Source: Fuscovulum sp.
Lineage (GTDB): Bacteria > Pseudomonadota > Alphaproteobacteria > Rhodobacterales > Rhodobacteraceae
Assembly (NCBI GenBank): GCA_035192965.1
Contig: CP136571.1
Coordinates: forward strand, 3,304,501-3,368,500
DNA length: 64,000 bases
Direction of reading: 5' to 3'
Numbering within the stretch: position 1 is the stretch's first letter; every line of letters begins with the position of its first letter. The position numbers were made by a program, and so were the translations under genes. The notes under the pieces were generated by a model. It did not search any database. It worked only from the letters and a program-made list of their open reading frames with translations, and had not been told where the DNA came from. Shown one piece after another: positions 36,568-44,970 of this stretch.

Positions 36568-36589
36568 GCCGTCTCACGCGCGCCTTGCA

Positions 36590-37708
36590 TCAGCCGTCCA
36601 GCCCCACCAGAGCCTTGGCGAAATCCTCCGGATCAAAAGGCGACAGATCGTCGATCTGCTCGCCCACCCCGATGGCATGGATGGGCAGGCCGAACTTGTC
36701 GGCCAGCGCGACCAGCACGCCGCCCTTCGCGGTGCCGTCCAGCTTGGTCATCACCAGCCCGGTCACATCCGCAATCTTGCGGAAAATCTCCACCTGAGAA
36801 ATTGCGTTCTGCCCCGTCGTCGCATCCAGAACGAGCAGAGTGTTATGCGGCGCGGTGGCATCCACCTTTCGGATCACCCGCACGATCTTGGCCAGTTCTT
36901 CCATCAGATCCTGCCGGTTCTGCAACCGCCCCGCCGTGTCGATCAACAACAGGTCCGCCCCCTGCGCCTGCGCGCGGGTCAAGGCATCAAAAGCCAGCGA
37001 GGCTGGGTCCGATCCCTCCGGCGCAGTCAGCACAGGCACACCCGCCCGCTGTCCCCAGATCTGCAACTGTTCCACCGCCGCTGCGCGGAACGTGTCGCCC
37101 GCCGCGATCACCACCGTCTTACCCGCCGCCTTGAACTGGCTGGCCAGCTTGCCAATGGTCGTGGTCTTGCCCGACCCGTTCACACCCACCACCAGCACGA
37201 CCTGCGGCCGCTTGGGGTAAATCGGCAGGGGCCGCGCCACGGGTTCCATGATCCGCGTCACTTCATCCGCCAGCGCGCCCTTCAACTCGCGGGTCGAAAC
37301 CCGCTTGCCGAACCGCCCCTCGGCGATATTGGCCGTCACCCGCATCGCGGTATCCACGCCCATATCGGCCTGGATCAACACCTCTTCCAGACTTTCCAGC
37401 ATGGCATCATCAACCAGCCGCCGCGGCTCTTCCACCGCCGCCCCGCCGCCGAAAAGACGCCCCAACAACCCCGGCTTCGGCTCAGCCTTCACTTCGGCCT
37501 TCGGCTCAACCGCCGGCTCCGGCGCGACGGCCAGAGCAGGGACAGGGGCCGCGACGGGGCCCGCCGCAGGGGCCCCCGCCGGCTTGGCCGCCACCGGCTC
37601 AGGGGTCTCTGGCGGGGCCGCATCCTCGGCGACCAGCGCCTCCAGCCCCTCCCCGATCTTGTCCGAAGACCGGAACATCTTGTCGCGCAGTTTCTTGAAG
37701 AAGGACAT
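36590..37708 (-). CDS. ftsY: signal recognition particle receptor FtsY
   Basis: 372 residues from 'MSFFKKLRDKMFRSS', with GAAAGGGGC upstream. An acidic, Pro/Ala-rich A-domain (about 25-85) is followed by the N helical bundle and the G GTPase domain: G1 'VGVNGSGKTTTIGKLA', 'DTFRAAAVEQL' (I-box region), G3 'DTAGRLQN', G4 'TKLDGTAKGG'. It docks ribosome-SRP complexes at the inner membrane. First gene of ftsY-EamA-yciB. Confidence 0.97.
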   Translation of the reverse strand: MSFFKKLRDKMFRSSDKIGEGLEALVAEDAAPPETPEPVAAKPAGAPAAGPVAAPVPALAVAPEPAVEPKAEVKAEPKPGLLGRLFGGGAAVEEPRRLVDDAMLESLEEVLIQADMGVDTAMRVTANIAEGRFGKRVSTRELKGALADEVTRIMEPVARPLPIYPKRPQVVLVVGVNGSGKTTTIGKLASQFKAAGKTVVIAAGDTFRAAAVEQLQIWGQRAGVPVLTAPEGSDPASLAFDALTRAQAQGADLLLIDTAGRLQNRQDLMEELAKIVRVIRKVDATAPHNTLLVLDATTGQNAISQVEIFRKIADVTGLVMTKLDGTAKGGVLVALADKFGLPIHAIGVGEQIDDLSPFDPEDFAKALVGLDG

Positions 37709-37944
37709 GCCGCCCCTTTCCGCCAATGGCCTTACCGTCACCTAATCCCTTCCACACCGCAACGGAAGGCCCGACCGATGCCGACGCGTCCCCCAAACCC
37801 CAAAGCCCCTGCCCTTTCCTCCCACAACACCACCGGCAAGGGCCCCCCCGCCCCAACACCCGCGCCCGAAAAGACATCCACCCGCCCCCGCACCGCCCCC
37901 CGCTATCCGCGCCCGGCAAAACCGCGCGCATCACCCTCCCGCCC

Positions 37945-38116
37945 CCTGCCATTTCACCTTGGCCCAAATACCCATGCAACAGTGTCCATGCAGGCCAACA
38001 GCTTCAGAAAACGGATCACTCTCCTGCCTCACCACCCCCCCGACGATGCAGGATCAGTGACACCACCCTCACCCCTCTCCCCTGCCATCTCACCTTGGCC
38101 AAAATACCCATCCAAC
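37945..38116. repeat. two direct copies of a 36-bp dispersed repeat
   Basis: 37945-37980 and 38081-38116 are near-identical, each reading CCTGCCAT(T/C)TCACC, then TTGGCC and AAATACCCAT, ending CAAC. They lack the hairpins seen in the 9.9- and 61.4-kb copies. They occupy the 494-bp gap (37709-38202) between divergent ftsY and the AlkB-like gene. The remainder of that gap is C-rich without an ORF I can support, and must hold both promoters. Confidence 0.7.
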
Positions 38117-38202
38117 CGTTCCAACAGACCCACCGCTGCGACAAAGGCGACCGATCCCGCCCCCGTGACGCAAGCCCGCGCCCCTGCTATCCTTGCTCAG
38201 TG

Positions 38203-39267
38203 ATGAGTAAAGCCGCCCCCCGTCCCCCCCTCCCCATGACCGCCTTTGCCGCGGCAACCCTCGCGCCACTGCCACTCCTGGCCTTGGGGGCAGCTTCGGG
38301 CAGCGCTTGGCTCTGGGCCGCGCTTATCTACATGGGCCTGCTGTCGATCCTGCTTGATCAGATCCTCCCCCTCGTGGACTCCGCCCCCGAAGACGGCACA
38401 GAATTCCCCGCCGCCGACAGCCTTCTCCTGCTTCTCGGTCTCATCGCCCTCGCATTGCCGCCGCTCGCCACCGCCGGGGCCACCAGCGACAGTCTGACAC
38501 TACCGGAAAAAGCCGCCCTCCTCCTCGCCACGGGCCTCTGGCTGGGCCAGATCGCCCACCCCACCGCGCATGAGCTCATCCACCGCCCGGCCCGCCGCCA
38601 CGTCCGTCTGGGCATCCTCGTCTATGCCTGGATGCTGATCGGCCATCATACCTCCAGCCACCGCCTCGTACATCACCGCCATGTCGCCACAGCGCAGGAC
38701 CCCGCCACCGCACGCCGGGGGATGGGCTTCTGGCGCTATCTGCCCCGCGCCTCGATAGGCGCGTTCCGCGCGGGCCTTGCCGCCGAAGGTGATCTGCGCC
38801 GTCGCAGCCCGCAGCCGGGCCTGCACCCCTATGCCCGCTACGCCCTGCTGTCTGCCGCCGCCCTCACCCTTGCCCTTTTGATCGGGGGCCCCGCGGGCCT
38901 GCTCCTCTGGCTGGCCCTCGCCGCCCATGCGCAACTCCAGATCCACCTGTCGGATTATGTGCAGCATTACGGCTTGACCCGCAGCATCGGCCCCGATGGC
39001 CGCCCCGAACCCGTCAACGCCCGCCATTCCTGGAACACCGCGCATTGGTTCTCCTCGGCGTTGCTTCTGAACGCACCACGCCATTCGGACCATCACAGCA
39101 ACCCCTCACGCCCCTACCCCGCCCTGCGCCTGCCCGAAGAGGCACCGCGCCTGCCCTGGCCCCTGCCCTTGGCCTGCACCATCGCACTCTTCCCCCCGCT
39201 CTGGCATCGCCTGATGAAACCCCAACTCGCCCGTTGGGCCACGCTGCAGACGCCAACACAGCCGTGA
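38203..39267 (+). CDS. AlkB-like membrane diiron hydroxylase (alkane 1-monooxygenase family)
   Basis: 354 residues with five to six membrane helices. The histidine boxes of integral-membrane non-heme diiron enzymes are present: 'HELIH' near 123, 'HHTSSHRLVHHRH' near 147-159 and 'HSDHHSNP' near 294; 'NTAHWFSSALLLNAPRHSDH' (in part) resembles the AlkB 'NYLQRHSDHH' region. Family members hydroxylate alkanes or fatty-acyl and xylene-type substrates; the short length and lack of a rubredoxin gene nearby leave the substrate open. Initiation is weakly marked. Confidence 0.82.
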   Translation: MSKAAPRPPLPMTAFAAATLAPLPLLALGAASGSAWLWAALIYMGLLSILLDQILPLVDSAPEDGTEFPAADSLLLLLGLIALALPPLATAGATSDSLTLPEKAALLLATGLWLGQIAHPTAHELIHRPARRHVRLGILVYAWMLIGHHTSSHRLVHHRHVATAQDPATARRGMGFWRYLPRASIGAFRAGLAAEGDLRRRSPQPGLHPYARYALLSAAALTLALLIGGPAGLLLWLALAAHAQLQIHLSDYVQHYGLTRSIGPDGRPEPVNARHSWNTAHWFSSALLLNAPRHSDHHSNPSRPYPALRLPEEAPRLPWPLPLACTIALFPPLWHRLMKPQLARWATLQTPTQP

Positions 39268-39320
39268 CTGGCCAAACGGCCGCCATTCTGGCATGGTCCC
39301 GCCATCTGACCGGAGCCGAC

Positions 39321-39737
39321 ATGCGCCTTGCCACCCTGACCTTTTGCCTTGCCCTCGCCGCACCTGCGCTGGCCGAAACTGTGTTTCAAGTCGCCGACGC
39401 CCCCCTCAGCGCTGCCGAGTTTGAGGCCTATGCCACAGGCAAGACCCTTTCCTATGCACAGGACGGCGTGGTCTGGGGGTCCGAACAATACCTGTCAGAC
39501 CGCCGCGTGATCTGGGCCTTCACCGAAGATGAATGCCAATACGGCCACTGGTTCGAAGATCAGGGCAATATCTGCTTTCTCTATGAAAGCGACCTGCAAC
39601 CGCAATGCTGGCGCTTCTTTCGCGAAGACAGCGGATTGCGCGCCATCTTCATGGGGGCCGATGGCGGCACCTCGCTGTCCGAAGTGGGCCAAAGCGACCA
39701 ACCGCTCAGCTGCCCCGGCCCGGATGTCGGCGTCTGA
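39321..39737 (+). CDS. exported protein with four Cys, unknown function
   Basis: 138 residues with a signal peptide ('MRLATLTFCLALAAPALA'). The mature part contains 'FEAYATGKTLSYAQDG' and 'VWGSEQYLSDRRVIWAF', then Cys in 'DECQYGHWFEDQGNICFLYE' and 'LQPQCWRFF', and near the end 'LSCPGP'. The pattern (GKTL..Y, WGSE.Y, W.F..G.CF.YE) recurs in small Rhodobacteraceae periplasmic proteins, but I know of no function. Starts 53 bp after the AlkB-like gene; an operon is possible. Two 22-bp palindromes follow. Confidence 0.75.
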   Translation: MRLATLTFCLALAAPALAETVFQVADAPLSAAEFEAYATGKTLSYAQDGVVWGSEQYLSDRRVIWAFTEDECQYGHWFEDQGNICFLYESDLQPQCWRFFREDSGLRAIFMGADGGTSLSEVGQSDQPLSCPGPDVGV

Positions 39738-39743
39738 CAGGAT

Positions 39744-39787
39744 CAAATTTATTCGAAGAAATTTGCAAAAATCTTCCAAGATTTTTG
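39744..39787. repeat. two abutting 22-bp palindromes
   Basis: 39744-39765 differs from the perfect palindrome at 33975-33996 by one base. 39766-39787 is CAAAAATCTT-CC-AAGATTTTTG. They touch end to end between convergent genes, as at 33975-34018, and may act as a bidirectional terminator. Confidence 0.8.
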
Positions 39788-39803
39788 CCTCCCCATCCCG
39801 CCT

Positions 39804-41375
39804 TTAGAACAAACTCCCCTGCTCCGGCCCGCTATCCGCCTTCCGCGCCCGCGCCTTGCCGCCCAGCGCCAGCCGCCCATCGGCGAACTCGATCTCCAGC
39901 GCCGCCGCCTTCTCCGCTCCCGCCTTGGTGGTGACCACCGCGCCATCGCCGCGCACCACCGCATAGCCGCGCCGCAGCGTCTCGGCATAGCCCAGCGTCA
40001 CCCGCGTCCGGTCCAATGCCTCCAACCGCTGTGAAAGCCGCTCGAACCGCGCCAAAGGTGCCGCCTCCAGCCGCGCCGCCAGCGGCACCAGCTTGTCACG
40101 GCCCTCCCGCGTGGTCCGCTCCGCGCCCGCAATCACCCGCGCCAGCGCAGGCTGCAACCGTTCGCCCAGCACCTGCACCCGCGCCTTCACCCGCTCCATC
40201 GGTCGCTCTAGCGCGATCTCCAATCCCCGCGCGCGCTCGCCCAGATCGCGCCGCCGATGCGCCACCAGCCCGAGCAGCAGTTCCGGCCGCACCAATCCCG
40301 CCCGCGCCTCATAAACCTGCCGCTTGCGCGCCGCCGCCATGCCAAGCCCGGCACCCAGCCGCCCGCCCCACAGGTCCAGCCGCTGCGCCGCCGTTTGCGT
40401 CAACACCTCCGGCCGCGGCAAGGCACGCGCCAGATCGCGCAATCGCTGCCCACGCATCCCCACACCGGTGACAGCCGCCCGCACCGCCCGCGCGCCCAAA
40501 CCATCCACCGCCGCCAGCAGTTCCAGCCGCACCGGCACCGCCATTTCTGCCGCCGCCGTGGGCGTCGGAGCGCGCCGGTCGGCGGCAAAGTCGATCAGCG
40601 TCGTATCTGTCTCATGCCCCACGGCGGAAATCAGCGGGATATCTGACGCCGCCGCCGCCCGCACCACGATCTCCTCGTTGAACCCCCAAAGGTCCTCCAG
40701 CGATCCGCCACCCCGCGCCACGATGATCAGGTCCGGGCGCGGCACCGGCCCGCCGGGTGCAATCGCGTTGAACCCCCGGATTGCGGCGGCCACTTCCGGC
40801 GCACAGGCCTGCCCCTGCACCGCCACGGGCCAGATCAGCACATGGCGCGGAAACCGGTCCCGCAACCGATGCAGGATATCCCGGATCACCGCACCCGACG
40901 GCGACGTGACAACCCCGATCACCCCCGGCAGAAACGGAATCGCCTTCTTGCGCTCCGCATCGAACAACCCCTCCGCCGCCAGCGCAGCGCGGCGCTTTTC
41001 CAGCATCGCCATCAGCGCGCCCGCGCCCGCCGGGGCGACATCCTCGACGATCAGCTGGTATTTCGACTGCCCCGGAAAGGTGGTCATTCGCCCGGTGGCA
41101 ACCACTTCCATCCCCTCCTCGGGGCGGACCTGCATCTTCGCCACCTGCCCCTTCCAGGAAATGGCGGCAATCACGCTGCGATCATCTTTCAGGTCGAAAT
41201 ACAGATGCCCCGAGGCAGGCCGCGACACGCGCCCCACCTCGCCCCGCACGCGCACCAGCCCGAACTCCCCCTCGATCACCCGCTTCACCGCACCGGAAAG
41301 CTCCGACACGGTATATTCCGGCTGATTGCCCTGCGGGGCGGGGGCGTCTTCGAACAGGTCCATATGCGTCTCCAT
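39804..41375 (-). CDS. xseA: exodeoxyribonuclease VII large subunit
   Basis: 523 residues from 'METHMDLFEDAP'. An N-terminal OB fold ('EYTVSELSGAVKRVIEGEFG', 'GHLYFDLKDD') is followed by the catalytic domain with 'GVVTSPSGAVIRDI', 'VARGGGSLEDLWGFNEE' and 'SAVGHETDTTLIDFAADRRAPTPTAAAE' (in part), then long coiled-coil helices. With XseB (not in the window) it degrades single-stranded DNA. The open frame runs on to 43175, antisense to purD; that extension is not coding. Confidence 0.96.
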   Translation of the reverse strand: METHMDLFEDAPAPQGNQPEYTVSELSGAVKRVIEGEFGLVRVRGEVGRVSRPASGHLYFDLKDDRSVIAAISWKGQVAKMQVRPEEGMEVVATGRMTTFPGQSKYQLIVEDVAPAGAGALMAMLEKRRAALAAEGLFDAERKKAIPFLPGVIGVVTSPSGAVIRDILHRLRDRFPRHVLIWPVAVQGQACAPEVAAAIRGFNAIAPGGPVPRPDLIIVARGGGSLEDLWGFNEEIVVRAAAASDIPLISAVGHETDTTLIDFAADRRAPTPTAAAEMAVPVRLELLAAVDGLGARAVRAAVTGVGMRGQRLRDLARALPRPEVLTQTAAQRLDLWGGRLGAGLGMAAARKRQVYEARAGLVRPELLLGLVAHRRRDLGERARGLEIALERPMERVKARVQVLGERLQPALARVIAGAERTTREGRDKLVPLAARLEAAPLARFERLSQRLEALDRTRVTLGYAETLRRGYAVVRGDGAVVTTKAGAEKAAALEIEFADGRLALGGKARARKADSGPEQGSLF

Positions 41376-41422
41376 GACTGGCCGAAAGGATAAGCCCCGC
41401 CGCCAGCAAGGAAAACCACAAA

Positions 41423-41541
41423 GCGGTTTCTGACGCAGAAACCGCGCCGGAATTTGCCGCAAATTCCGCCCGCACCCAGCGCGACGCCCACGCCCGATTT
41501 CTGCGTGCAGAAATCGTCGCGAAATCTGCGTCAGATTTCGC
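41423..41541. repeat. array of four perfect hairpins in the xseA-purD divergent region
   Basis: GCGGTTTCTG-ACG-CAGAAACCGC (41423-41445, in order arm, loop, arm); CGGAATTTG-CCG-CAAATTCCG (41448-41468); CGATTTCTGC-GT-GCAGAAATCG (41495-41516); GCGAAATCTG-CGT-CAGATTTCGC (41519-41541). Both flanking genes are transcribed away from it, so these are not 3' terminators. Confidence 0.85.
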
Positions 41542-41618
41542 CCCCGCCTACCACTCAGCTTGCACCCCTCCCCCCTCCGACCGTATAGCCGCAGCCAAGC
41601 AGCAGAGGGAGCGCAGCC

Positions 41619-42881
41619 ATGAACATCCTCATCCTTGGCTCCGGTGGCCGCGAACACGCTCTCGCCTGGGCGGTCAAGCAGAACCCCAAAACCGACCGCC
41701 TCATCGTCGCCCCCGGCAATGCGGGCATCGCCCAACTCGCTGAATGCGCGGATATCGACATCCTGTCGGGCCAGACAGTCGTCACCTTCTGCGAAGAGAA
41801 CGCCATCGACTTCGTCATCGTCGGCCCCGAAGCCCCCCTCGCCGCTGGCGTGGCTGATGCCACCCGCGCCGCAGGTCTCCTGACTTTCGGTCCCTCGGCC
41901 GAGGCCGCAAAGCTCGAAGCCTCCAAATCCTTCACCAAGGAAATCTGCGACGCCTGCGCCGCCCCCACCGCCGCCTATGCCCGCTTCACCGAAGCCGCCC
42001 CCGCCCGCGCCTATGTGCAGGCCCAAGGCGCCCCTATTGTGGTCAAGGCCGACGGCCTCGCCGCGGGCAAGGGCGTCATCGTGGCAATGACGGTGGACGA
42101 AGCCCTCGCCGCGATCGACGACATGTTCGGTGGCGAATTCGGTGCCGCCGGGGCCGAAGTGGTGATCGAGGAGTTTATGACAGGCGAAGAAGCCTCGTTC
42201 TTCATCCTCACCGATGGCACCCACGCCCTGCCCATCGGCACCGCGCAGGATCACAAGCGGGTGGGCGACGGCGACACAGGCCCCAACACGGGCGGCATGG
42301 GCGCCTATTCCCCCGCCCCCGTCTTGTCCGACGCCATCGCAGCCCGCGCGATGGAGGAAATCGTTCTTCCCACCATCCGCGAAATGGCCCGGCGCGGCAC
42401 GCCTTATCAGGGCGTTCTCTACGCCGGTCTGATGATCGAAAACGGCCAAGGCCGTCTTGTCGAATACAACGCCCGCTTTGGCGATCCGGAATGTCAGGTC
42501 CTGATGATGCGCCTTGGCGCGCAGGCGCTCGACCTGCTGCTCGCCTGCGCCGAAGGCCGCCTCGATCAGGCCCGCGTCAACTGGGCCGATGACCACGCCC
42601 TCACCGTGGTCATGGCCGCCAAGGGCTATCCGGGCAGCTATACCAAAGGGTCCGTCATCAAAGGCCTCGACGCCCTGCCCGAAACCTCGTCGCAGATGGT
42701 CTTCCACGCCGGAACCACCGCACGGGACGGCCAGATCACCGCCACCGGCGGCCGCGTCCTCAACGTCACCGCCCGCGGGACCACGCTGGCCGAGGCGCAG
42801 CAGAAAGCCTACGCCATGGTCGATGCCATCGACTGGTCTGAGGGCTTCTGCCGCCGCGATATCGGCTGGCGGGCGCTTTAG
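41619..42881 (+). CDS. purD: phosphoribosylamine--glycine ligase
   Basis: 420 residues, the GAR synthetase step of purine synthesis. 'MNILILGSGGREHALAWAVK' is the conserved N-terminal domain, and the ATP-grasp core shows 'VVKADGLAAGKGVIVA', 'EASFFILTDG', 'TGGMGAYSPAP' and 'EYNARFGDPECQ'. Its stop overlaps that of the convergent radical SAM gene (TTAG at 42878-42881 read on both strands). Confidence 0.97.
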   Translation: MNILILGSGGREHALAWAVKQNPKTDRLIVAPGNAGIAQLAECADIDILSGQTVVTFCEENAIDFVIVGPEAPLAAGVADATRAAGLLTFGPSAEAAKLEASKSFTKEICDACAAPTAAYARFTEAAPARAYVQAQGAPIVVKADGLAAGKGVIVAMTVDEALAAIDDMFGGEFGAAGAEVVIEEFMTGEEASFFILTDGTHALPIGTAQDHKRVGDGDTGPNTGGMGAYSPAPVLSDAIAARAMEEIVLPTIREMARRGTPYQGVLYAGLMIENGQGRLVEYNARFGDPECQVLMMRLGAQALDLLLACAEGRLDQARVNWADDHALTVVMAAKGYPGSYTKGSVIKGLDALPETSSQMVFHAGTTARDGQITATGGRVLNVTARGTTLAEAQQKAYAMVDAIDWSEGFCRRDIGWRAL

Positions 42882-43960
42882 AACAGCGCCAGCTGATCCC
42901 CCGGCAAAACCGGGGGCCGGAACAGATCGCAGCGCAAGGGCGGCAAGGCCTGCGCGAGGCCCAGCCGCGCCACCGCCTTGTCGAACCGCTGCGCGATCAG
43001 GCCCGCAAACAGCCCCTCGCCGCGCATTCGCTTGCCCCATTCGGCATCGTAATCCTTGCCGCCCCGCGCCTCGCGCACCCGCGCCATCACCTTGGCCGCA
43101 CGCCCGGGTTCCGCCGCCTCCAGCCAGTCGCGCCACAGCCCCGCCACTTCCAGCGGCAGGCGCAGCATGATCCACGTCGCCCCCACTGCGCCTGCCTCCC
43201 GCGCCGCAGCCAATATCCCTTCCATCTCGTGATCCGTCAGACCGGGGATGACCGGCGCCACCATCACCCGCACCGGCACCCCCGCCGCACTCAGCCGCCG
43301 GATCACCTCCAGCCGCCGCGCGGGCAGCGCCGCCCGCGGCTCCATCCGCCGCGACAGACCTGCATCCAGAGTGGTGATCGACACCCCCACCCGCAGCAAC
43401 CCCTTCGCCGCCATCGGCGCCAACAGATCCAGATCGCGCTCGATCAGCGTCCCCTTGGTGGTGATTGCCAGCGGATGATCACAACCCGCCAACACCTCCA
43501 CCACCTCGCGCATGACGCGGTATTCCGCCTCACAAGGCTGATACGGGTCGGTATTCGTGCCAATAGCCACGGTCGCACAGCGATACGCCTTCGCCCGCAA
43601 CTCCCGCGCCAACACCGCCCCGATCCCCGGCCGCGCAATCAGCCGCGTCTCGAAATCCAGCCCCGGCGACAGGTTCAGAAAGGCATGCGTCGGCCGCGCA
43701 AAACAATACACACAGCCATGCTCGCAGCCCCGATACGGGTTGACCGACCGATCAAACGGCAGATCGGGCGACCGGTTGTAACTCAGGGCCGACCGCGCCC
43801 GCTCCACCCGCACCTCGGTACGAACCAGATGCTCCTCCACCGGCTCCCACCCATCGGCGAACCCGGCGAGGTCATGCGCCTCGAACCGCCCTGCCGCATT
43901 CGACAGCACACCCCGCGCCCGCACCCTGCGCCCCGGCAACATCCCATCCGCCTTCTCCAT
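42878..43960 (-). CDS. PA0069-family radical SAM protein
   Basis: 360 residues. The 4Fe-4S motif is 'CEHGCVYCFARPTH' (C-x3-C-x2-C) preceded by 'SVNPYRGCEHGC', and 'TVAIGTNTDPYQPCE' and 'ITTKGTLIERD' follow in the TIM-barrel core; 'VMVAPVIPGLTDHE' is another block. These are hallmarks of the spore photoproduct lyase-like PA0069/Rv2578c group, whose reaction is unknown. Starts back-to-back with the corrinoid-protein leader. Confidence 0.9.
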   Translation of the reverse strand: MEKADGMLPGRRVRARGVLSNAAGRFEAHDLAGFADGWEPVEEHLVRTEVRVERARSALSYNRSPDLPFDRSVNPYRGCEHGCVYCFARPTHAFLNLSPGLDFETRLIARPGIGAVLARELRAKAYRCATVAIGTNTDPYQPCEAEYRVMREVVEVLAGCDHPLAITTKGTLIERDLDLLAPMAAKGLLRVGVSITTLDAGLSRRMEPRAALPARRLEVIRRLSAAGVPVRVMVAPVIPGLTDHEMEGILAAAREAGAVGATWIMLRLPLEVAGLWRDWLEAAEPGRAAKVMARVREARGGKDYDAEWGKRMRGEGLFAGLIAQRFDKAVARLGLAQALPPLRCDLFRPPVLPGDQLALF

Positions 43961-44060
43961 ACCGCCAAACTAGAACAAAACAGAAACATATGTCACGCCT
44001 ATTTCACCGCTTACCCATTGGCGACCCCTTGCTGTCGGCTTTCATTCGGGGCATGTCGCT

Positions 44061-44100
44061 ATCCGATAAGTCTGCATGCCGCTTTCGGATCATGCAGACT
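44061..44100 (+). promoter_or_regulatory. mutually exclusive hairpins in the corrinoid-protein leader
   Basis: Arms AGTCTGCATG (44069-44078) and CATGCAGACT (44091-44100) form a perfect 10-bp helix. Overlapping them, ATCCGA-T-AAG (44061-44070) can pair with CTTTCGGAT (44082-44090). Both cannot form together. The ribosome-binding AAAGGG starts 15-16 bases downstream. This arrangement suits an RNA switch or a protein operator; no known class is recognised. Confidence 0.45.
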
Positions 44101-44130
44101 GTGACTGCATACCCCAAAGGGAACGCCACC

Positions 44131-44829
44131 ATGGCCGACGAAGACGAGATCATCCTTTCCGAACTCTCCGACGACGAACTTGTCCTGCAAATGCATGACG
44201 ACCTCTACGATGGCCTGAAGGAAGAGATCGAGGAAGGCGTCAACATCCTCATCGCCCGTGGCTGGACCCCTTATGATGTCCTGACCAAGGCCCTCGTCGC
44301 CGGGATGACGATCGTTGGCGCCGACTTCCGCGATGGCATCCTCTTCGTGCCCGAAGTGCTCTTGGCCGCAAACGCCATGAAGGCCGGGATGTTCATCCTC
44401 AAGCCGCTTCTGGTGGAAACCGGCGCGCCGCGCATGGGCAAGATGGTCATCGGCACCGTCAAGGGCGACATCCACGACATCGGCAAGAACCTTGTCGCCA
44501 TGATGATGGAAGGCGCGGGCTTCGAAGTGCTCGACCTCGGCATCAACAACTCGGTCGAAAAGTACCTTGAGGCGCTGGAAGCTGAAAAGCCCGATATCCT
44601 CGGCATGTCGGCCCTGCTGACCACGACCATGCCCTACATGAAAGTCGTGATCGACACGATGAAGGAAAAAGGCCTGCGCGAGGATTACATCGTCCTCGTC
44701 GGTGGCGCACCGCTGAACGAAGAATTCGGCAAGGCTATCGGCGCCGATGCCTATTGCCGCGATGCCGCCGTTGCGGTGGAAACCGCCAAGCAATTCGTAG
44801 CCCGCAAGCACAACCAGATCGGCGCCTGA
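44131..44829 (+). CDS. corrinoid (B12-binding) methyltransferase protein
   Basis: 232 residues. N-terminal helical cap (about 20-100, 'DGLKEEIEEGVNILIARGW', 'FVPEVLLAANAMKAGM') and C-terminal Rossmann-like B12 domain with the lower-ligand motif 'GTVKGDIHDIGKNLVAMMM' (DxHxxG), 'MSALLTTTMPYMK' and 'VGGAPLNEEF'. Such MtbC/MttC-type proteins shuttle a methyl group between a substrate methyltransferase (methylamines, glycine betaine) and tetrahydrofolate. No methyltransferase is adjacent, but a DUF1638 gene follows, as often in betaine/methylamine loci of this group. Confidence 0.9.
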   Translation: MADEDEIILSELSDDELVLQMHDDLYDGLKEEIEEGVNILIARGWTPYDVLTKALVAGMTIVGADFRDGILFVPEVLLAANAMKAGMFILKPLLVETGAPRMGKMVIGTVKGDIHDIGKNLVAMMMEGAGFEVLDLGINNSVEKYLEALEAEKPDILGMSALLTTTMPYMKVVIDTMKEKGLREDYIVLVGGAPLNEEFGKAIGADAYCRDAAVAVETAKQFVARKHNQIGA

Positions 44830-44838
44830 TGCGCCTCT

Positions 44839-44863
44839 CCCTCCCCCGCCACGCGGGGGAGGG
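44839..44863. repeat. REP-like GC-rich hairpin
   Basis: CCCTCCCCCGC-CAC-GCGGGGGAGGG, an 11-bp perfect stem followed by TCGGAGTGGGGGG. This 'CTCCC..GGGAGGGTCGG.GTGGGGG' form resembles REP elements dispersed in many proteobacteria. It lies just after the corrinoid-protein stop and could also protect or end the transcript, but has no T-run. Confidence 0.6.
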
Positions 44864-44970
44864 TCGGAGTGGGGGGGAACGTTCACGCCCTCCCCCTCAT
44901 CACCCTTCCGCGACAGGCCCTTGGCTTTCCGCCTTCACAGCGCCATCTTGATCGGGAAAGGATGCCGCCC

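Noticed and set aside
34603..37134. 843-aa plus-strand open frame
   Set aside because: It is antisense to the DUF1127, yciB, EamA and ftsY genes, all well supported, and its translation is low-complexity (Arg/Pro/His-rich).
41423..41541. CRISPR array or tandem repeat array
   Set aside because: Hairpin arms differ from unit to unit and spacing is irregular, so there is no constant repeat.
41376..43175. N-terminal extension of the xseA frame antisense to purD
   Set aside because: xseA begins at 41375 by family alignment; the extension crosses the hairpin array and purD.
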